From Acidobacteriota bacterium (GTDB lineage: Bacteria > Acidobacteriota > Holophagae > Acanthopleuribacterales > Acanthopleuribacteraceae): 43,593 nucleotides of DNA. Each line of letters starts with the position of its first letter. Positions within the stretch are counted from its first letter, which is position 1. The notes beneath the pieces were generated by a model. That model was not told the origin of the DNA. It was given only the letters and a program-made list of their open reading frames with translations, and made no database searches. Position numbers and translations under genes: made by a program. Below are positions 33,377 to 42,621 of the stretch, piece after piece. Where the stretch lies: the NCBI GenBank assembly GCA_002747255.1, contig PDUC01000055.1, forward strand, positions 1 to 43,593, given 5' to 3'.

Positions 33377-33979
33377 GGAGTATTGTCGACAACCAGACGC
33401 AAACGCTCGTCAATGGCTTGAGGGGAATGGTAAAGACGGCAAATAGATCGGGAACAGCTGTGACTCCGCTGCATGTTGCCAGGAGGTGTTTCGTCTTTTT
33501 GCAGGGCGAAAAAGGTGCCATGTTTGAAGAGCCCTCCTGAAAGCACACCCAAACTTACCACTGCCACATTTTCCCATCCACGATGTCACCTGACAACATC
33601 TGTTACTGCTGGCAGTCATTTGAAACTTCAAGAGAACACAAAACGCTCTCGCGTTCGAATCTTAGGTAACTCGCAGCATCACAATCTTTAATCTATGTAC
33701 CTGATTGCTGTACATTCAAAAAACCAACCGCATCTATGTTGCCAGAAAACCATGTGCGAAGCCAATAGTTCCTTTTCTGTATGCCTGTTGGAAGAGGAAG
33801 AATCAGGCAGCCAGGGGTAAGTTTTTTAGTTTCATGAGTTAAAGCCGAACCATGCCCGCAAGCTCCTGGAAGATCCGTTTTAATGAAACTGGATTGGGCA
33901 ACTCAATTCAAAATTTTCTGCTTTTATGGGCGTTGCTATTACACAAAGCAAAGCAGCATTAACACACGCAGCAGGTATC
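33377..33979. other. 600-bp gap without a recognisable gene
   Basis: Between the TA promoter and mutY. Several short frames exist on both strands, but none has a convincing ribosome-binding site or a recognised family. A perfect TTGTCGACAA palindrome lies at 33383-33392, seven bases beyond the -35 of the toxin-antitoxin promoter. The stretch could be decayed coding sequence. Confidence 0.5.
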
Positions 33980-35032
33980 TCACTCCTCCTGATACCAGTC
34001 CATTGTTTTCAGGATCTTTTTCATGGCACCCGTTAGAGCGTATGGGTGGCGCTCATTCTTCCTGATCCAGGCTGAGTTCCAGTTAAGGGCAGAGTCATCG
34101 ATTATAGTCTCGGAATCTTCAGGCAAATACACTTCATACAGAGCATCTATGTGAGAGTACTTGTGTGAAACTTTTACCTGAGCACGGGGTGCCATCTTTA
34201 AAAGATCGCTTTGTCCCATAGCAGAAGACGGTAACTCCCACAGCCCCTGCAGCATGCCGGAGTCGGGTCTTTGCACAATGAGCAGTGAATCACCTTTTTC
34301 AGACCAGAGACATTTGATCGTCTCTTTGCGAACCTTCACTTTTTTTGTTTTAATCGGTCTTGTCGCCGGATCCAGATTTTGCACATAAACCCGACAGTGA
34401 TCCGCAACGGGACAGCAAGAGCAGGCCGGTTTGTTTGGGGTACAGACGCGTGCTCCCAGCTCCATCACGGCCTGATTGTAGTCTCCGGGATGTTGATCGG
34501 AAACCGCTTCATCGGCCAGAGCCTGATAGCACTTGCGACTGGCGGTCAAGCTGATGTCCCAATCCAGATTGAAAAAGCGCGAATAGACTCGATAGACATT
34601 GCCATCGACAACGCCAACGGGTTCACCAAAGGCAATACTGGCAATAGCCGCGGAAGTATAGGCACCAATTCCCGGTAGTTTGATCAACTCCTGCTTTGTT
34701 TCACCTAACTTACCGCCGTTTTCCCGAACGACGTATTCCGCGCATTGCTTCAACAATCGCGCCCGACGATAATAGCCCAGCCCTTCCCACAACTTGAGCA
34801 GGCGCTCCATGGGCGCATGGGCTAAACTTGTCAGGTCCGGGAATGCTTCCATGAACCGATTGAAGTAGGGAATCACGGTTTGAACTTGTGTTTGCTGGCA
34901 CATGATCTCGGAAACCAGAACGCGATAGGGGTCTTTGTTCTGTCTCCAGGGCAGTTTCCTGTGATGCTCAAAGTACCATGCAAGCAGTTTTTGAGTCAGC
35001 CATTCTTTGTCCTCAACGCTGAATTTTATCAT
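33980..35032 (-). CDS. mutY: A/G-specific adenine glycosylase
   Basis: A 350-residue base-excision repair enzyme that removes adenine opposite 8-oxoguanine. The catalytic glutamate lies in 'SEIMCQQTQV' (E42). The helix-hairpin-helix 'LPGIGAYTSAAIASIAFG' leads to the catalytic aspartate in 'VVDGNVYRV'. The iron-sulphur motif C-x6-C-x2-C-x5-C is complete ('CTPNKPACSCCPVADHC'). The C-terminal 100 residues are the NUDT-like 8-oxoG recognition domain. Length is typical. The residue after SEIM is Cys instead of the usual Leu. The ribosome-binding purines lie very close to the ATG. Transcription is leftward, probably on its own. Confidence 0.97.
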   Translation of the reverse strand: MIKFSVEDKEWLTQKLLAWYFEHHRKLPWRQNKDPYRVLVSEIMCQQTQVQTVIPYFNRFMEAFPDLTSLAHAPMERLLKLWEGLGYYRRARLLKQCAEYVVRENGGKLGETKQELIKLPGIGAYTSAAIASIAFGEPVGVVDGNVYRVYSRFFNLDWDISLTASRKCYQALADEAVSDQHPGDYNQAVMELGARVCTPNKPACSCCPVADHCRVYVQNLDPATRPIKTKKVKVRKETIKCLWSEKGDSLLIVQRPDSGMLQGLWELPSSAMGQSDLLKMAPRAQVKVSHKYSHIDALYEVYLPEDSETIIDDSALNWNSAWIRKNERHPYALTGAMKKILKTMDWYQEE

Positions 35033-35172
35033 ACTCCTTTCCCTTCACGACAACGCAGGAGAGCACGAGGCAGCTTGTTCATGGTGAAAGTGTGCATGTG
35101 TTTTCACAGCCACTTGGCTCCTTCTGGCAGTGAGTTGTTCCGTTGAAAAAGTCTGAATCTCATTTTAGAAGC

Positions 35173-37383
35173 TCAGTTTTGGAGCATTTTTTTGAATTCA
35201 TCCGCGTCCTTGCCATTTGCCTGCAGCATTTCAATTAACCGCTCGATCATTTTGATTGTTGTCGGGTGTTCATTCCCAAATGTTTCCAAGGCCTTCCCGA
35301 CGGCTTTTCTCTGTAAAAGTTCAGCTTCATGAACCCGTTTCAGCTCCCACTTGGTCTTGGCCAGATTGTTAACGGTAACAAGCACAATGGGATGATTTTC
35401 ACCAAAAACCTCTTCCAGTTCTTGGAGCAGGTCTATTTGCATGCTTTCAGCTTTTTCATATTGACCCATATTGGAAAGAGCCGTAGCCAGGTTGCATTTG
35501 GAAACCAACGTGTTAGGGTGATTGGGTCCTAATTCACGCGTATTAATTTCGATTATTTCCCTCCGTAAATTTTGAGCCTGGTCGTAAAGCTCTAATTTTA
35601 GAAGTGTATTGGCCAAGTTGTTCATAGAAATCAGTGTATCGGGGTGGTCTCTGCCCAAAACCCGCTCTTCGATATCGACCACTTTCTGAAACAAACGCCG
35701 CGCTTCATTGTATCGCCCCAGTTCGGAGTAAGTTGTCGCCAGGTTGGACATGGCTGTCAACGTATCGGGATGCTCCTTCCCCAGAACGCGTTTTGTGCTT
35801 TGCAAAAGGTCGAGCAAAACCTCTTCGGCGGTTTCATATTGTCCCAACGACATAAATACCAACGCCAGATTGCCCTTTGAAACCAAAGTCGAGGGATGCT
35901 CGACCCCCAGCACCCTTCTCTCTAAATGAACGACCTGCTTTAAAAATGTCTCAGCCTCTTGATATTTACCCAATTCTATTTTCTGTATACCCAAATTGCC
36001 CAGAGACGCCAGGGTATCGGGATGCTCTTCCCCAAGAATCTGCTTTTGAATATCGACTATTTCTTCAAATAAACGCTCCGACTCTTCAAAACGGCCCAGC
36101 TTGGACAATGAAAGTGCCTTTAAGTTCATTGAATTAAGACTCTCCTGGTTTCTAGTGCCGTAATGCTCCACGTACAGCTCTTCAGCTGACAAAGCGTGTT
36201 GATATGTTTTGTCAAACACACCCAGGCTGAGATAGATTTTTCCAAATGTTCGATGCAAATTGGCCTGAATTAATGGATACTCTGCAAATTCTGTCTCAAT
36301 TTTTTCCTGAGCGTCATCCAGTAAATCAATAACTTTCAACTCGATGCCTTCCTCGTGGGGATCAACACTCATGAGCATTTCACTGAGGAAACTGTTAATT
36401 TTTTGAGTTGCTTCGGCAGAACGCTTGGCTCGGTAGAAACCCAAAGTTGAAAAAATGGTTCCAAGAATCAAGAGGACCAAAAAGGCCGCCAAGACACCTT
36501 TTTTAATTCGACGTGAGGGGATAGCCTGAATCCACTTGAGCTTTTCATCAACTTCAATGGCTGAAGGACGACGGGCCGGTCTGATATCCTTTAGCCGGTT
36601 AATCAATTTGGTTAAGTCTTTCCCCAAACCTTCTACGGGTAAGGTTTCACCGTGAATAGCGTTCCACAATACGGATTCAACCGCTGAGCCTGGCGAATAA
36701 AGTGGCTTTTCCGTAAACATCTCCTGAAAAATCAATCCCAAAGAGTACATGTCACTGGCAGTGGTCGGGGGTTCAGCATTGGCTTGTTCAGGACTCATAT
36801 ACATGGGTGTACCCTGAATTTGATTTTTCACGGTTTCCATCTCTGAAGCGAAACTGTCGATCCGGGTCTCTCGCGATGTACTCTGTCTGCTGAAATGCAG
36901 ACTTACATCTAAAAGGTGCTCTGCTATTCCAAAATCAAGAATCTTCACATGACCTTTTCTAGTAATCATGATATTACTGGGTTTGAGATCGCGGTGCACA
37001 ATACTCAACTCATGAGCAGCAACCAAAGCGGAGGTAATTTCCCGGGCAATTCTTAACTTTTCATTGTAAGACGGTTTGGATTCAAGGTACTTCTTGAGGT
37101 TTTTTCCCGAAACCAGTTCCATGACGAGAAAAGTTCCCTCGTTTGACTCTATTAGATCGTATAGACGACATACGTGCCGGTGTTCCAGTTTAGAGAGGAT
37201 TTTGGCTTCTCGATACAGGCCAGAAGTGGCACTCTGATTCCGCACCAGGTCTCTGCGAATGGCTTTGACCGCGACTCTTCTATCGAGCTTACGATCATAG
37301 GCTTCGTAAACATCGCCCATGCCTCCCGACCCGAGAAGGCCCATTAAATCAATGTGTCCGATGGTGGTTCCTGTCAATGTCAT
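35173..37383 (-). CDS. Ser/Thr protein kinase with C-terminal kinesin-light-chain TPRs
   Basis: A 736-residue Pkn-type receptor kinase. The kinase domain (about 8-285) has the glycine loop 'LLGSGGMGDVYEA', 'VAVKAI' lysine, 'HRDLKPSN' and 'DFG', with 'GTPMYMSPEQ' closing the activation segment. A single membrane helix (about 300-322, 'VLAAFLVLLILGTIFSTLGF') follows. The extracytoplasmic part carries about eight 42-residue TPRs of the kinesin-light-chain type, most with an 'EHPDTL' or similar signature. The start is set at ATG 37383, with AGGAGG nine bases upstream. Such kinases are abundant in Acidobacteriota, Myxococcota and Planctomycetota. The ligand is unknown and no dedicated target is adjacent. 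Confidence 0.93.
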   Translation of the reverse strand: MTLTGTTIGHIDLMGLLGSGGMGDVYEAYDRKLDRRVAVKAIRRDLVRNQSATSGLYREAKILSKLEHRHVCRLYDLIESNEGTFLVMELVSGKNLKKYLESKPSYNEKLRIAREITSALVAAHELSIVHRDLKPSNIMITRKGHVKILDFGIAEHLLDVSLHFSRQSTSRETRIDSFASEMETVKNQIQGTPMYMSPEQANAEPPTTASDMYSLGLIFQEMFTEKPLYSPGSAVESVLWNAIHGETLPVEGLGKDLTKLINRLKDIRPARRPSAIEVDEKLKWIQAIPSRRIKKGVLAAFLVLLILGTIFSTLGFYRAKRSAEATQKINSFLSEMLMSVDPHEEGIELKVIDLLDDAQEKIETEFAEYPLIQANLHRTFGKIYLSLGVFDKTYQHALSAEELYVEHYGTRNQESLNSMNLKALSLSKLGRFEESERLFEEIVDIQKQILGEEHPDTLASLGNLGIQKIELGKYQEAETFLKQVVHLERRVLGVEHPSTLVSKGNLALVFMSLGQYETAEEVLLDLLQSTKRVLGKEHPDTLTAMSNLATTYSELGRYNEARRLFQKVVDIEERVLGRDHPDTLISMNNLANTLLKLELYDQAQNLRREIIEINTRELGPNHPNTLVSKCNLATALSNMGQYEKAESMQIDLLQELEEVFGENHPIVLVTVNNLAKTKWELKRVHEAELLQRKAVGKALETFGNEHPTTIKMIERLIEMLQANGKDADEFKKMLQN

Positions 37384-37541
37384 TTCCAATCCCCTCCTGA
37401 TCTTCCATCTGCCTGGACCACGGAATTGTATTTCATCTGAATTTTATCGTTTTACCAGATTGACGCGAGCCCGATGAAACAGCCATAAGCCCTCCATCCA
37501 AAGCATCTGTTTTATTTTGACATTGAAATCGCTTGGAGAAA

Positions 37542-37620
37542 AACCGTTTCATGAGGCTATAATACACGTAAAACGTTAAAAAATCACTTGGCGTTTCGTT
37601 AAAAATGAAACGGTTAACCG
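37542..37620. promoter_or_regulatory. Structured intergenic element with TATAAT and inverted repeats
   Basis: AACCGTTTCAT (37542-37552) is the perfect reverse complement of ATGAAACGGTT (37605-37615). The right arm runs into the palindrome CGGTTAACCG (37611-37620) and can alternatively pair with CGTTTC at 37592-37597. A plus-strand TATAAT lies at 37558-37563 with TTGGAG 19 bp upstream (37533-37538). It lies in the 670-bp gene-free gap 37390-38057 between divergent genes. It could be an operator or the 5' part of a small RNA. No gene was found in the gap. Confidence 0.35.
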
Positions 37621-37996
37621 AGTTTGAGAGACGATGACTTTCTTGTCAGACCAACACAATTAACTCAAAAGCCTTGCATGACTTTATAGGTTTTGATCGG
37701 TTTTGAATAACTTGACATCATCACGATCTCTTTGCTCGCTGTTTTCAGTAAATTGAGCAAAACCAATACAGGCACACCTTGTTTGGGCCCTGCTGTCGGC
37801 TGTCAAAATCAGGATGATTTTCACAATTGAGGGATATTCATGATTGTCAATTCCGAATCCGTATTGAGAAAGTGGGGATCAAACCTTACTCTGCTTCTGC
37901 ACTCTCTATTTCGTTCAATTTCAAACCTATCACCGAATAGCGTTTGCTTTTAGGGTCACGCACCACGTAAAATGTGACAAAATCAAAGGCTTTCCA

Positions 37997-38026
37997 TTGA
38001 ACACGCGTTCATCTAATGCCTAAGAT
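37997..38026 (+). promoter_or_regulatory. Promoter of the YidB-like gene
   Basis: TTGAAC (37997-38002) and TAAGAT (38021-38026) are spaced by 18 bp. They lie about 32 bp upstream of the ATG at 38058, which is itself preceded by AGGAG (38047-38051). Confidence 0.5.
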
Positions 38027-38057
38027 ATAAAACGAATTAACACATTAGGAGTTATAC

Positions 38058-38489
38058 ATGGACATTCAACAAATCTTGCAAATAGGTGCCACTCTATTTA
38101 AAGACAAACTAGGTCAAGCCGGCGGAAAACTCGATATGTCTTTGATCATCAAAGCGCTCTCGGGTCTCTTGAGCAATCAATCTGGAAAAATTGACCTCAG
38201 CTCCATTGTTTCCAACCTCGACGCCAACGGACTGATGTCTGTGGCGGCTTCCTGGTTGGGAGACGGCGGCAACAAGAGTATCTCGGCTGATCAAATTGCC
38301 AAAACATTCGGATCCGATAAAATTTCCAGCTTTGCTTCCAAGTTGAACCTGGATGAAGGAACCGCCTTAGAGGGCCTCACAGAAGCAATTCCCGGTATCG
38401 TGGATAAATCCAGCCAGGGCGGCAATATACTCGATTCGGTAGGCGGTATTTCAGATGCCCTTGGCGGTTTGAAAGGGCTGTTCGGTTAA
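38058..38489 (+). CDS. YidB/DUF937 family protein
   Basis: A 143-residue soluble protein. It matches the YidB-like DUF937 family: 'SLIIKALSGLLSN', 'VASWLGDGGNKSISADQIAKTFG' and 'IPGIVDKSSQGG', with a glycine-rich tail ending 'LGGLKGLFG'. The WLGxGxNxxIS pattern is the family hallmark. The function of the family is not established. It has its own promoter and a probable terminator, so it is likely a single-gene transcript. The strong ribosome-binding site suggests good expression. Confidence 0.85.
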   Translation: MDIQQILQIGATLFKDKLGQAGGKLDMSLIIKALSGLLSNQSGKIDLSSIVSNLDANGLMSVAASWLGDGGNKSISADQIAKTFGSDKISSFASKLNLDEGTALEGLTEAIPGIVDKSSQGGNILDSVGGISDALGGLKGLFG

Positions 38490-38499
38490 TAAATTGACA

Positions 38500-38533
38500 A
38501 GCTCAAAAGTACCACAGCGCGCTTTTGGCTTTT
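38500..38533 (+). terminator. Probable intrinsic terminator after the YidB-like gene
   Basis: A nine-base-pair stem with a one-base bulge pairs AGC(T)CAAAAG (38500-38509) with CTTTTGGCT (38522-38530) around a 12-base loop. Four T residues close it (38530-38533). The T-run is short, so termination may be partial. Confidence 0.5.
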
Positions 38534-38549
38534 AACCGGTAATTCACTC

Positions 38550-39563
38550 ATGGCAGACTACCCCAAACCTTCACTGACATCTGACGCTGTTGTATTAACT
38601 GGCACTGGCCATCAGATGAGAGTCCTCTTAATTGAAAGAGGCAATCAGCCCTGCGTGAATCAGCTCGCTTTCCCGGGCGGTTTTGCCGATCAGGGTGAAC
38701 CCATTCTGATAACCTGCCTGCGTGAACTAGAAGAGGAAACGGGACTGAAAATCCACCCTCATCACGCCATTCCGCTGTCATTGAGATGCAAACCGGGAAG
38801 GGATCCCAGAGGCTGGACAGTCAGCCAACCCTTCCTGTTTTGGCTGGAAGAGGCAAAACCGGTTCAGGGTCTGGATGACGCCAGGTCGGCCGAGTGGGTC
38901 CCTCTCTCCGCTGTCAAAACACTGGCATTTGATCACGGAGCGATTTTATGTGAAGCGCTCGGTAAATTCTGGCACTGCATGCCGACGCGTTCCCGAAAGC
39001 TGGCGGGTATTCGCGGTTATCTCGCGCCCGACCCAAATGAACCCTGCGCCGGCGAAATCACCTTTTTCGGCGGCAGTTTCAACCCTTGGCACGCGGGTCA
39101 CCAGGCTTGCCTGGAAGCACTGCCTGCAGACCAGCAGCTCATTGTCGTGCCAGACCAAAACCCTCTCAAAGCGGGTCCTGCCAATTGGTGTTACTGGCGT
39201 CATTACCTCAACATTTGCAAGCAAACGGGAGAGGAACACCGGGTTTTTCCCGGATTCTGCGGTATGGAACACCCCAATCCAACCGCCGGGTGGATTGATG
39301 ATACCAGCTGGCCCAAAGTCAACCTCCTGCTTGGAAGTGACAGTTTTAAGAACATCCATCGCTGGATCGACCATGAAAAATTGCTCAATTCCATTCACAC
39401 GCTCTTTGTGGTACCAAGAAAGGGGGCAGACCGTTTCTTTCAGCAAACGTCCAAACGCATTCAAATGGATGCAAAAACCATAACAATCAAGAAACTGGCT
39501 GATCATCCACATAGGGAGCTCTCCTCCACAACACTCCGAAAAAGCGCCCAAAAGAGAGCGTAA
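38550..39563 (+). CDS. Nudix hydrolase / nicotinate-nucleotide adenylyltransferase-like fusion
   Basis: A 337-residue two-domain protein. Residues about 8-145 are a Nudix domain with a complete Nudix box from G44 ('GGFADQGE', seven residues, 'RELEEETGL'). Residues about 168-337 are a nucleotidyltransferase of the NadD type: 'FFGGSFNPWHAGH' (172-184) with the HxGH ATP site, 'LLLGSDSF' and the C-terminal 'LSSTTLR', the ISSTxIR equivalent. It probably makes NAD(+) or its deamido form, and the Nudix part may hydrolyse ADP-ribose or a faulty nucleotide. In the classical bifunctional NadM-Nudix enzymes the adenylyltransferase comes first; here the order is reversed. Its stop overlaps the next ATG (TAATG). 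Confidence 0.85.
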   Translation: MADYPKPSLTSDAVVLTGTGHQMRVLLIERGNQPCVNQLAFPGGFADQGEPILITCLRELEEETGLKIHPHHAIPLSLRCKPGRDPRGWTVSQPFLFWLEEAKPVQGLDDARSAEWVPLSAVKTLAFDHGAILCEALGKFWHCMPTRSRKLAGIRGYLAPDPNEPCAGEITFFGGSFNPWHAGHQACLEALPADQQLIVVPDQNPLKAGPANWCYWRHYLNICKQTGEEHRVFPGFCGMEHPNPTAGWIDDTSWPKVNLLLGSDSFKNIHRWIDHEKLLNSIHTLFVVPRKGADRFFQQTSKRIQMDAKTITIKKLADHPHRELSSTTLRKSAQKRA

Positions 39564-40636
39564 TGAAAATACTCGTTCTCACTAAATACGGAGACCTGGG
39601 ACCCAGCAGCCGCGTTCGCTTCTATCAGTACATTCCCTTTCTTGAAAAAAGGGGCGCTGTCATCGATGTATCTCCTCTGCTGGACAACGCTTACGTTAAA
39701 GCACTTTACAGCGGAGAGAAATTCGGTTTCACCAATCTGCTGAAAGCCTATTGGAGAAGGTTGAGAGTCATGCGAACGAGCCGGCAGTACGACCTCGTTT
39801 GGATAGAGAACGAATGCCTGCCTTTCTTCCCCTTTCTTCTTGAAAAGTGCCTCTACAAAAAGCATGGCGGCACCGTTGTCAACTACGACGACGCTATTTT
39901 TCACCGCTACGACCTGCATCCCAACGCTATCGTCAAGTCTGTTTTAGGACAGAAAATAGACCGCGTCATGTCGGCCTCATCCGCTGTCATCGCCGGCAAT
40001 CGTTACCTGGCAAACCGAGCCAGCCGTGCTCAAGCCAGGCAAATCGAGGTGCTTCCCTCGGTAATTGATCTTGATAGCTATCCCATGCAGGAGACCCGCT
40101 CAAAAACAGACGGGAAACTCATCATCGGGTGGATCGGTACACCCAACACCGCCCGCTTTTTAAGCCGAATTCATCAACCCCTGACAGAAGCAAGCCGATC
40201 TCTGCCTGTTGAACTCCACCTCATGGGTCTTTCTGAATACACCCTGGAAGGCGTCCAGGTTCAATGCGTTCCCTGGACTGAAAGCGGCGAGTCGAAATTC
40301 CTGGCTCATATCGATGTGGGTATCATGCCGCTCGATGACGGCCCCTTTGAGCGCGGCAAGTGCGGTTACAAATTGATTCAGTACTTTGCCAGTTCAAAAC
40401 CGGTCATCGCCTCCCCTGTTGGAGTCAACAAGCAGTTGGTTAGCCCCGAAAACGGCTTTCTGGCCGAAACCCGCGATGATTGGCTCCACGCGTTCAGACA
40501 AATTCACCGTTTGAAAACAGAGGGACGCCTTTCTGAGTTGGGAGTACAGGGCAGGAAGATGATCGAGCGGCATTACAGTATTCAATCCACAGTCGATAAA
40601 CTCTGGAAAATACTGCAAAACGCGAGGAGTCAATAA
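39563..40636 (+). CDS. Glycosyltransferase, GT4-like (GT-B fold)
   Basis: A 357-residue GT-B enzyme. The N-terminal part starts 'MKILVLTKYGDLGPSSRVRF', typical of a subgroup that recognises a long acceptor. The C-terminal donor domain has 'IIGWIGTPNTARFL', 'DVGIMPLDDGPFERGKCGYKLIQYFASSKPVIASPVG' in several short motifs, and 'NGFLAETRDDW'. It probably transfers a sugar in a surface-polysaccharide or glycoconjugate pathway. Its ATG overlaps the Nudix-NMNAT stop and it ends two bases before asnB, so the three genes are translationally coupled. The neighbouring amidotransferase could amidate a glycan uronic acid; this is only suggested by context. Confidence 0.85.
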   Translation: MKILVLTKYGDLGPSSRVRFYQYIPFLEKRGAVIDVSPLLDNAYVKALYSGEKFGFTNLLKAYWRRLRVMRTSRQYDLVWIENECLPFFPFLLEKCLYKKHGGTVVNYDDAIFHRYDLHPNAIVKSVLGQKIDRVMSASSAVIAGNRYLANRASRAQARQIEVLPSVIDLDSYPMQETRSKTDGKLIIGWIGTPNTARFLSRIHQPLTEASRSLPVELHLMGLSEYTLEGVQVQCVPWTESGESKFLAHIDVGIMPLDDGPFERGKCGYKLIQYFASSKPVIASPVGVNKQLVSPENGFLAETRDDWLHAFRQIHRLKTEGRLSELGVQGRKMIERHYSIQSTVDKLWKILQNARSQ

Positions 40637-40638
40637 CC

Positions 40639-42564
40639 ATGTGCGGCATTGTGGGCATCGCCTTTAAACAAACCTCCATGGACATCCTGAAAAGAATGAC
40701 AGCAAGCATGCAGCTCCGCGGACCCGATGCGCAAGGCACCTGGATGTCCGACGATCAGACAGTCGCTTTAGGACACCGCAGGCTTTCCATTATCGATCTC
40801 ACTGAATCGGGCTCACAGCCCATGAGCGACCCCGCCCAACGCTGGCACCTCACCTTCAATGGAGAACTCTACAATTATCGCGAAATGAAAGCACAACTCG
40901 AAGAGTTTCACCTTTCCTACAGGGGCTCTTCGGACACTGAGGTTCTGCTTATGGGTCTTGCCCACTGGGGTGTTGAAAAAACACTGCAACTGGCCGACGG
41001 CATGTTTGCCTTTGCCGCCTGGGACAGTGCAGAGAAGAAACTCTACCTGGCCAGAGATCGATTTGGAGAAAAACCGCTTTATTACGGCTGCGTCAATGGC
41101 GCTTTTGTCTTTGCCTCGGAACTCAAACCGCTCTTCAAATACCCGGATTTCAAGCCTGAGATTGATCCCTATGCCCTCTACACCATGCTGACTTTTTCCT
41201 ACATCCCGGCACCTCATTCCATTTACCGCGACCTTCACAAACTCAAACCAGGTCATTATCTGGAAGTCACCCGCGCTTCAAAGTGGGAATTGAAGACCTA
41301 TTGGGATTTGAACAGAGTTGTGGAGGAGGCACTTGAACACCCACACAAGGCATCTGAAAAAGAGACCTTTGAAAAAGCCGAACAGCTTTTAAAGCGTTCT
41401 GTTGCGCTGCGATCTGTTTCCGATGTTCCCCTGGGCTGTTTCCTGTCCGGCGGTATCGATTCATCTTTAATTACAGCCATGATGTGCCAATCATCGGCCA
41501 GTAACGTGTCCACTTTTTCCATTGGCTTTGAAGAAGCGCGCTTCAATGAAGCCGATTTCGCCCGAAAAACGGCCTCTCATCTGGGAACCGACCACACGGA
41601 ACTGATACTGACAGAATCCGATGCGAGAAACGTCATTCCCGACCTGCCTCACTATTTCGATGAACCCTTTGGCGACTCCTCTCAAATACCCACCTTTTTA
41701 GTCAGCCGGCTGGCACGCCGCGATGTTACTGTCTGCCTCAGTGGCGATGCGGGTGACGAACTCTTTGGCGGATACACGCGCTACGTTCACGGCCCTGTTC
41801 AATACAGTCGATTCCACAAGCTTCCCTCCTTTGTGAGAACCGCGGCAGGAGCGACTCTTCAGTCTCTCTCTCCAGCCGTCTGGGATCGCCTTTACAATAC
41901 TTTGAGCGGTATGATACCGGAACGCTATCGAGTTATGCACTTTGGAGAAAAACTGCAAAAACTGGCCCGAGCCATACGGTCCGCGGGACGGGCCGAACAC
42001 TTCTACCAAAATCTGATCGTTCAAACAGAGAAAGTCGATCAATTGATGAATGACCATTCAACCCATTTTTCCTTGCCCGAAACAGGTTGGCAACAGAACC
42101 AAACTCTTTTGACCAACATGATGGTTCAAGATGCCCTGGGTTACCTGCCTGGAGACATATTGACGAAAGTCGACCGGGCATCGATGGCTGTCAGCCTGGA
42201 ATCCCGGGTACCTTTCCTGGAGCCCAAGCTCTTTCAGTTTGCCTGGTCTCTTCCGCTTGAGTACAAAATCCGCCAGGGTAAAAGTAAATGGATCTTAAGA
42301 GAGGTTTTGGCCAAATATGTACCGAGAGCTCTTTTTGAAAGACCCAAGTCCGGCTTCGCCATTCCTGTCGCAGCCTGGCTCAGAAAGCCACTAAAAGCGT
42401 GGGCGGAAGACCTGTTACCGCTCGACCCCAGGAGCCACACACTTATTAGAGGAGATCAGGTCAGCAAGCTCTGGAAGGAGCACCAAAACGGCACCCGTGA
42501 TCACAACGCCATACTTTGGAACATTTTAATGTTCAGAGCCTGGGAAGAGCACTTCCATACTTAA
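40639..42564 (+). CDS. asnB: Asparagine synthase (glutamine-hydrolysing), AsnB family
   Basis: A 641-residue glutamine-dependent amidotransferase. The N-terminal Ntn domain begins with the nucleophile Cys2 (MCGIVGI) and contains 'LRGPDAQGTW', 'FNGELYNY' and 'SSDTEVLL'. The synthetase domain has the PP-loop 'FLSGGIDSSL' and 'CLSGDAGDELFGGY', then 'DILTKVDRASMAVSLESRVPFLE' in two adjoining motifs. Length matches AsnB/AsnO-type enzymes often found in polysaccharide clusters. It may make asparagine or amidate a cell-surface sugar. It directly follows the glycosyltransferase, which favours the second role, but the family alone does not decide. No terminator is obvious in the 57 bp before the convergent dxs. 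Confidence 0.9.
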   Translation: MCGIVGIAFKQTSMDILKRMTASMQLRGPDAQGTWMSDDQTVALGHRRLSIIDLTESGSQPMSDPAQRWHLTFNGELYNYREMKAQLEEFHLSYRGSSDTEVLLMGLAHWGVEKTLQLADGMFAFAAWDSAEKKLYLARDRFGEKPLYYGCVNGAFVFASELKPLFKYPDFKPEIDPYALYTMLTFSYIPAPHSIYRDLHKLKPGHYLEVTRASKWELKTYWDLNRVVEEALEHPHKASEKETFEKAEQLLKRSVALRSVSDVPLGCFLSGGIDSSLITAMMCQSSASNVSTFSIGFEEARFNEADFARKTASHLGTDHTELILTESDARNVIPDLPHYFDEPFGDSSQIPTFLVSRLARRDVTVCLSGDAGDELFGGYTRYVHGPVQYSRFHKLPSFVRTAAGATLQSLSPAVWDRLYNTLSGMIPERYRVMHFGEKLQKLARAIRSAGRAEHFYQNLIVQTEKVDQLMNDHSTHFSLPETGWQQNQTLLTNMMVQDALGYLPGDILTKVDRASMAVSLESRVPFLEPKLFQFAWSLPLEYKIRQGKSKWILREVLAKYVPRALFERPKSGFAIPVAAWLRKPLKAWAEDLLPLDPRSHTLIRGDQVSKLWKEHQNGTRDHNAILWNILMFRAWEEHFHT

Positions 42565-42621
42565 CATTCAAGGGCGAGGCAATTGTCTTCCCGTCTCTAT
42601 GGATTCTCGCTTTGACAGCCG

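Noticed and set aside
33640-33670. tRNA T-arm-like GTTCGAATC
   Set aside because: The flanking bases do not form the T-stem, and no D-arm, anticodon arm or acceptor stem could be placed.
33264-33700. Overlapping short frames that might be a decayed transposase
   Set aside because: No DDE or HUH motif, no terminal inverted repeats and no target duplication could be seen.
38946-39551. Minus- and plus-strand frames of about 200 residues within the Nudix-NMNAT gene
   Set aside because: Out of frame with a gene whose Nudix box and nucleotidyltransferase motifs are complete; no independent start signals.
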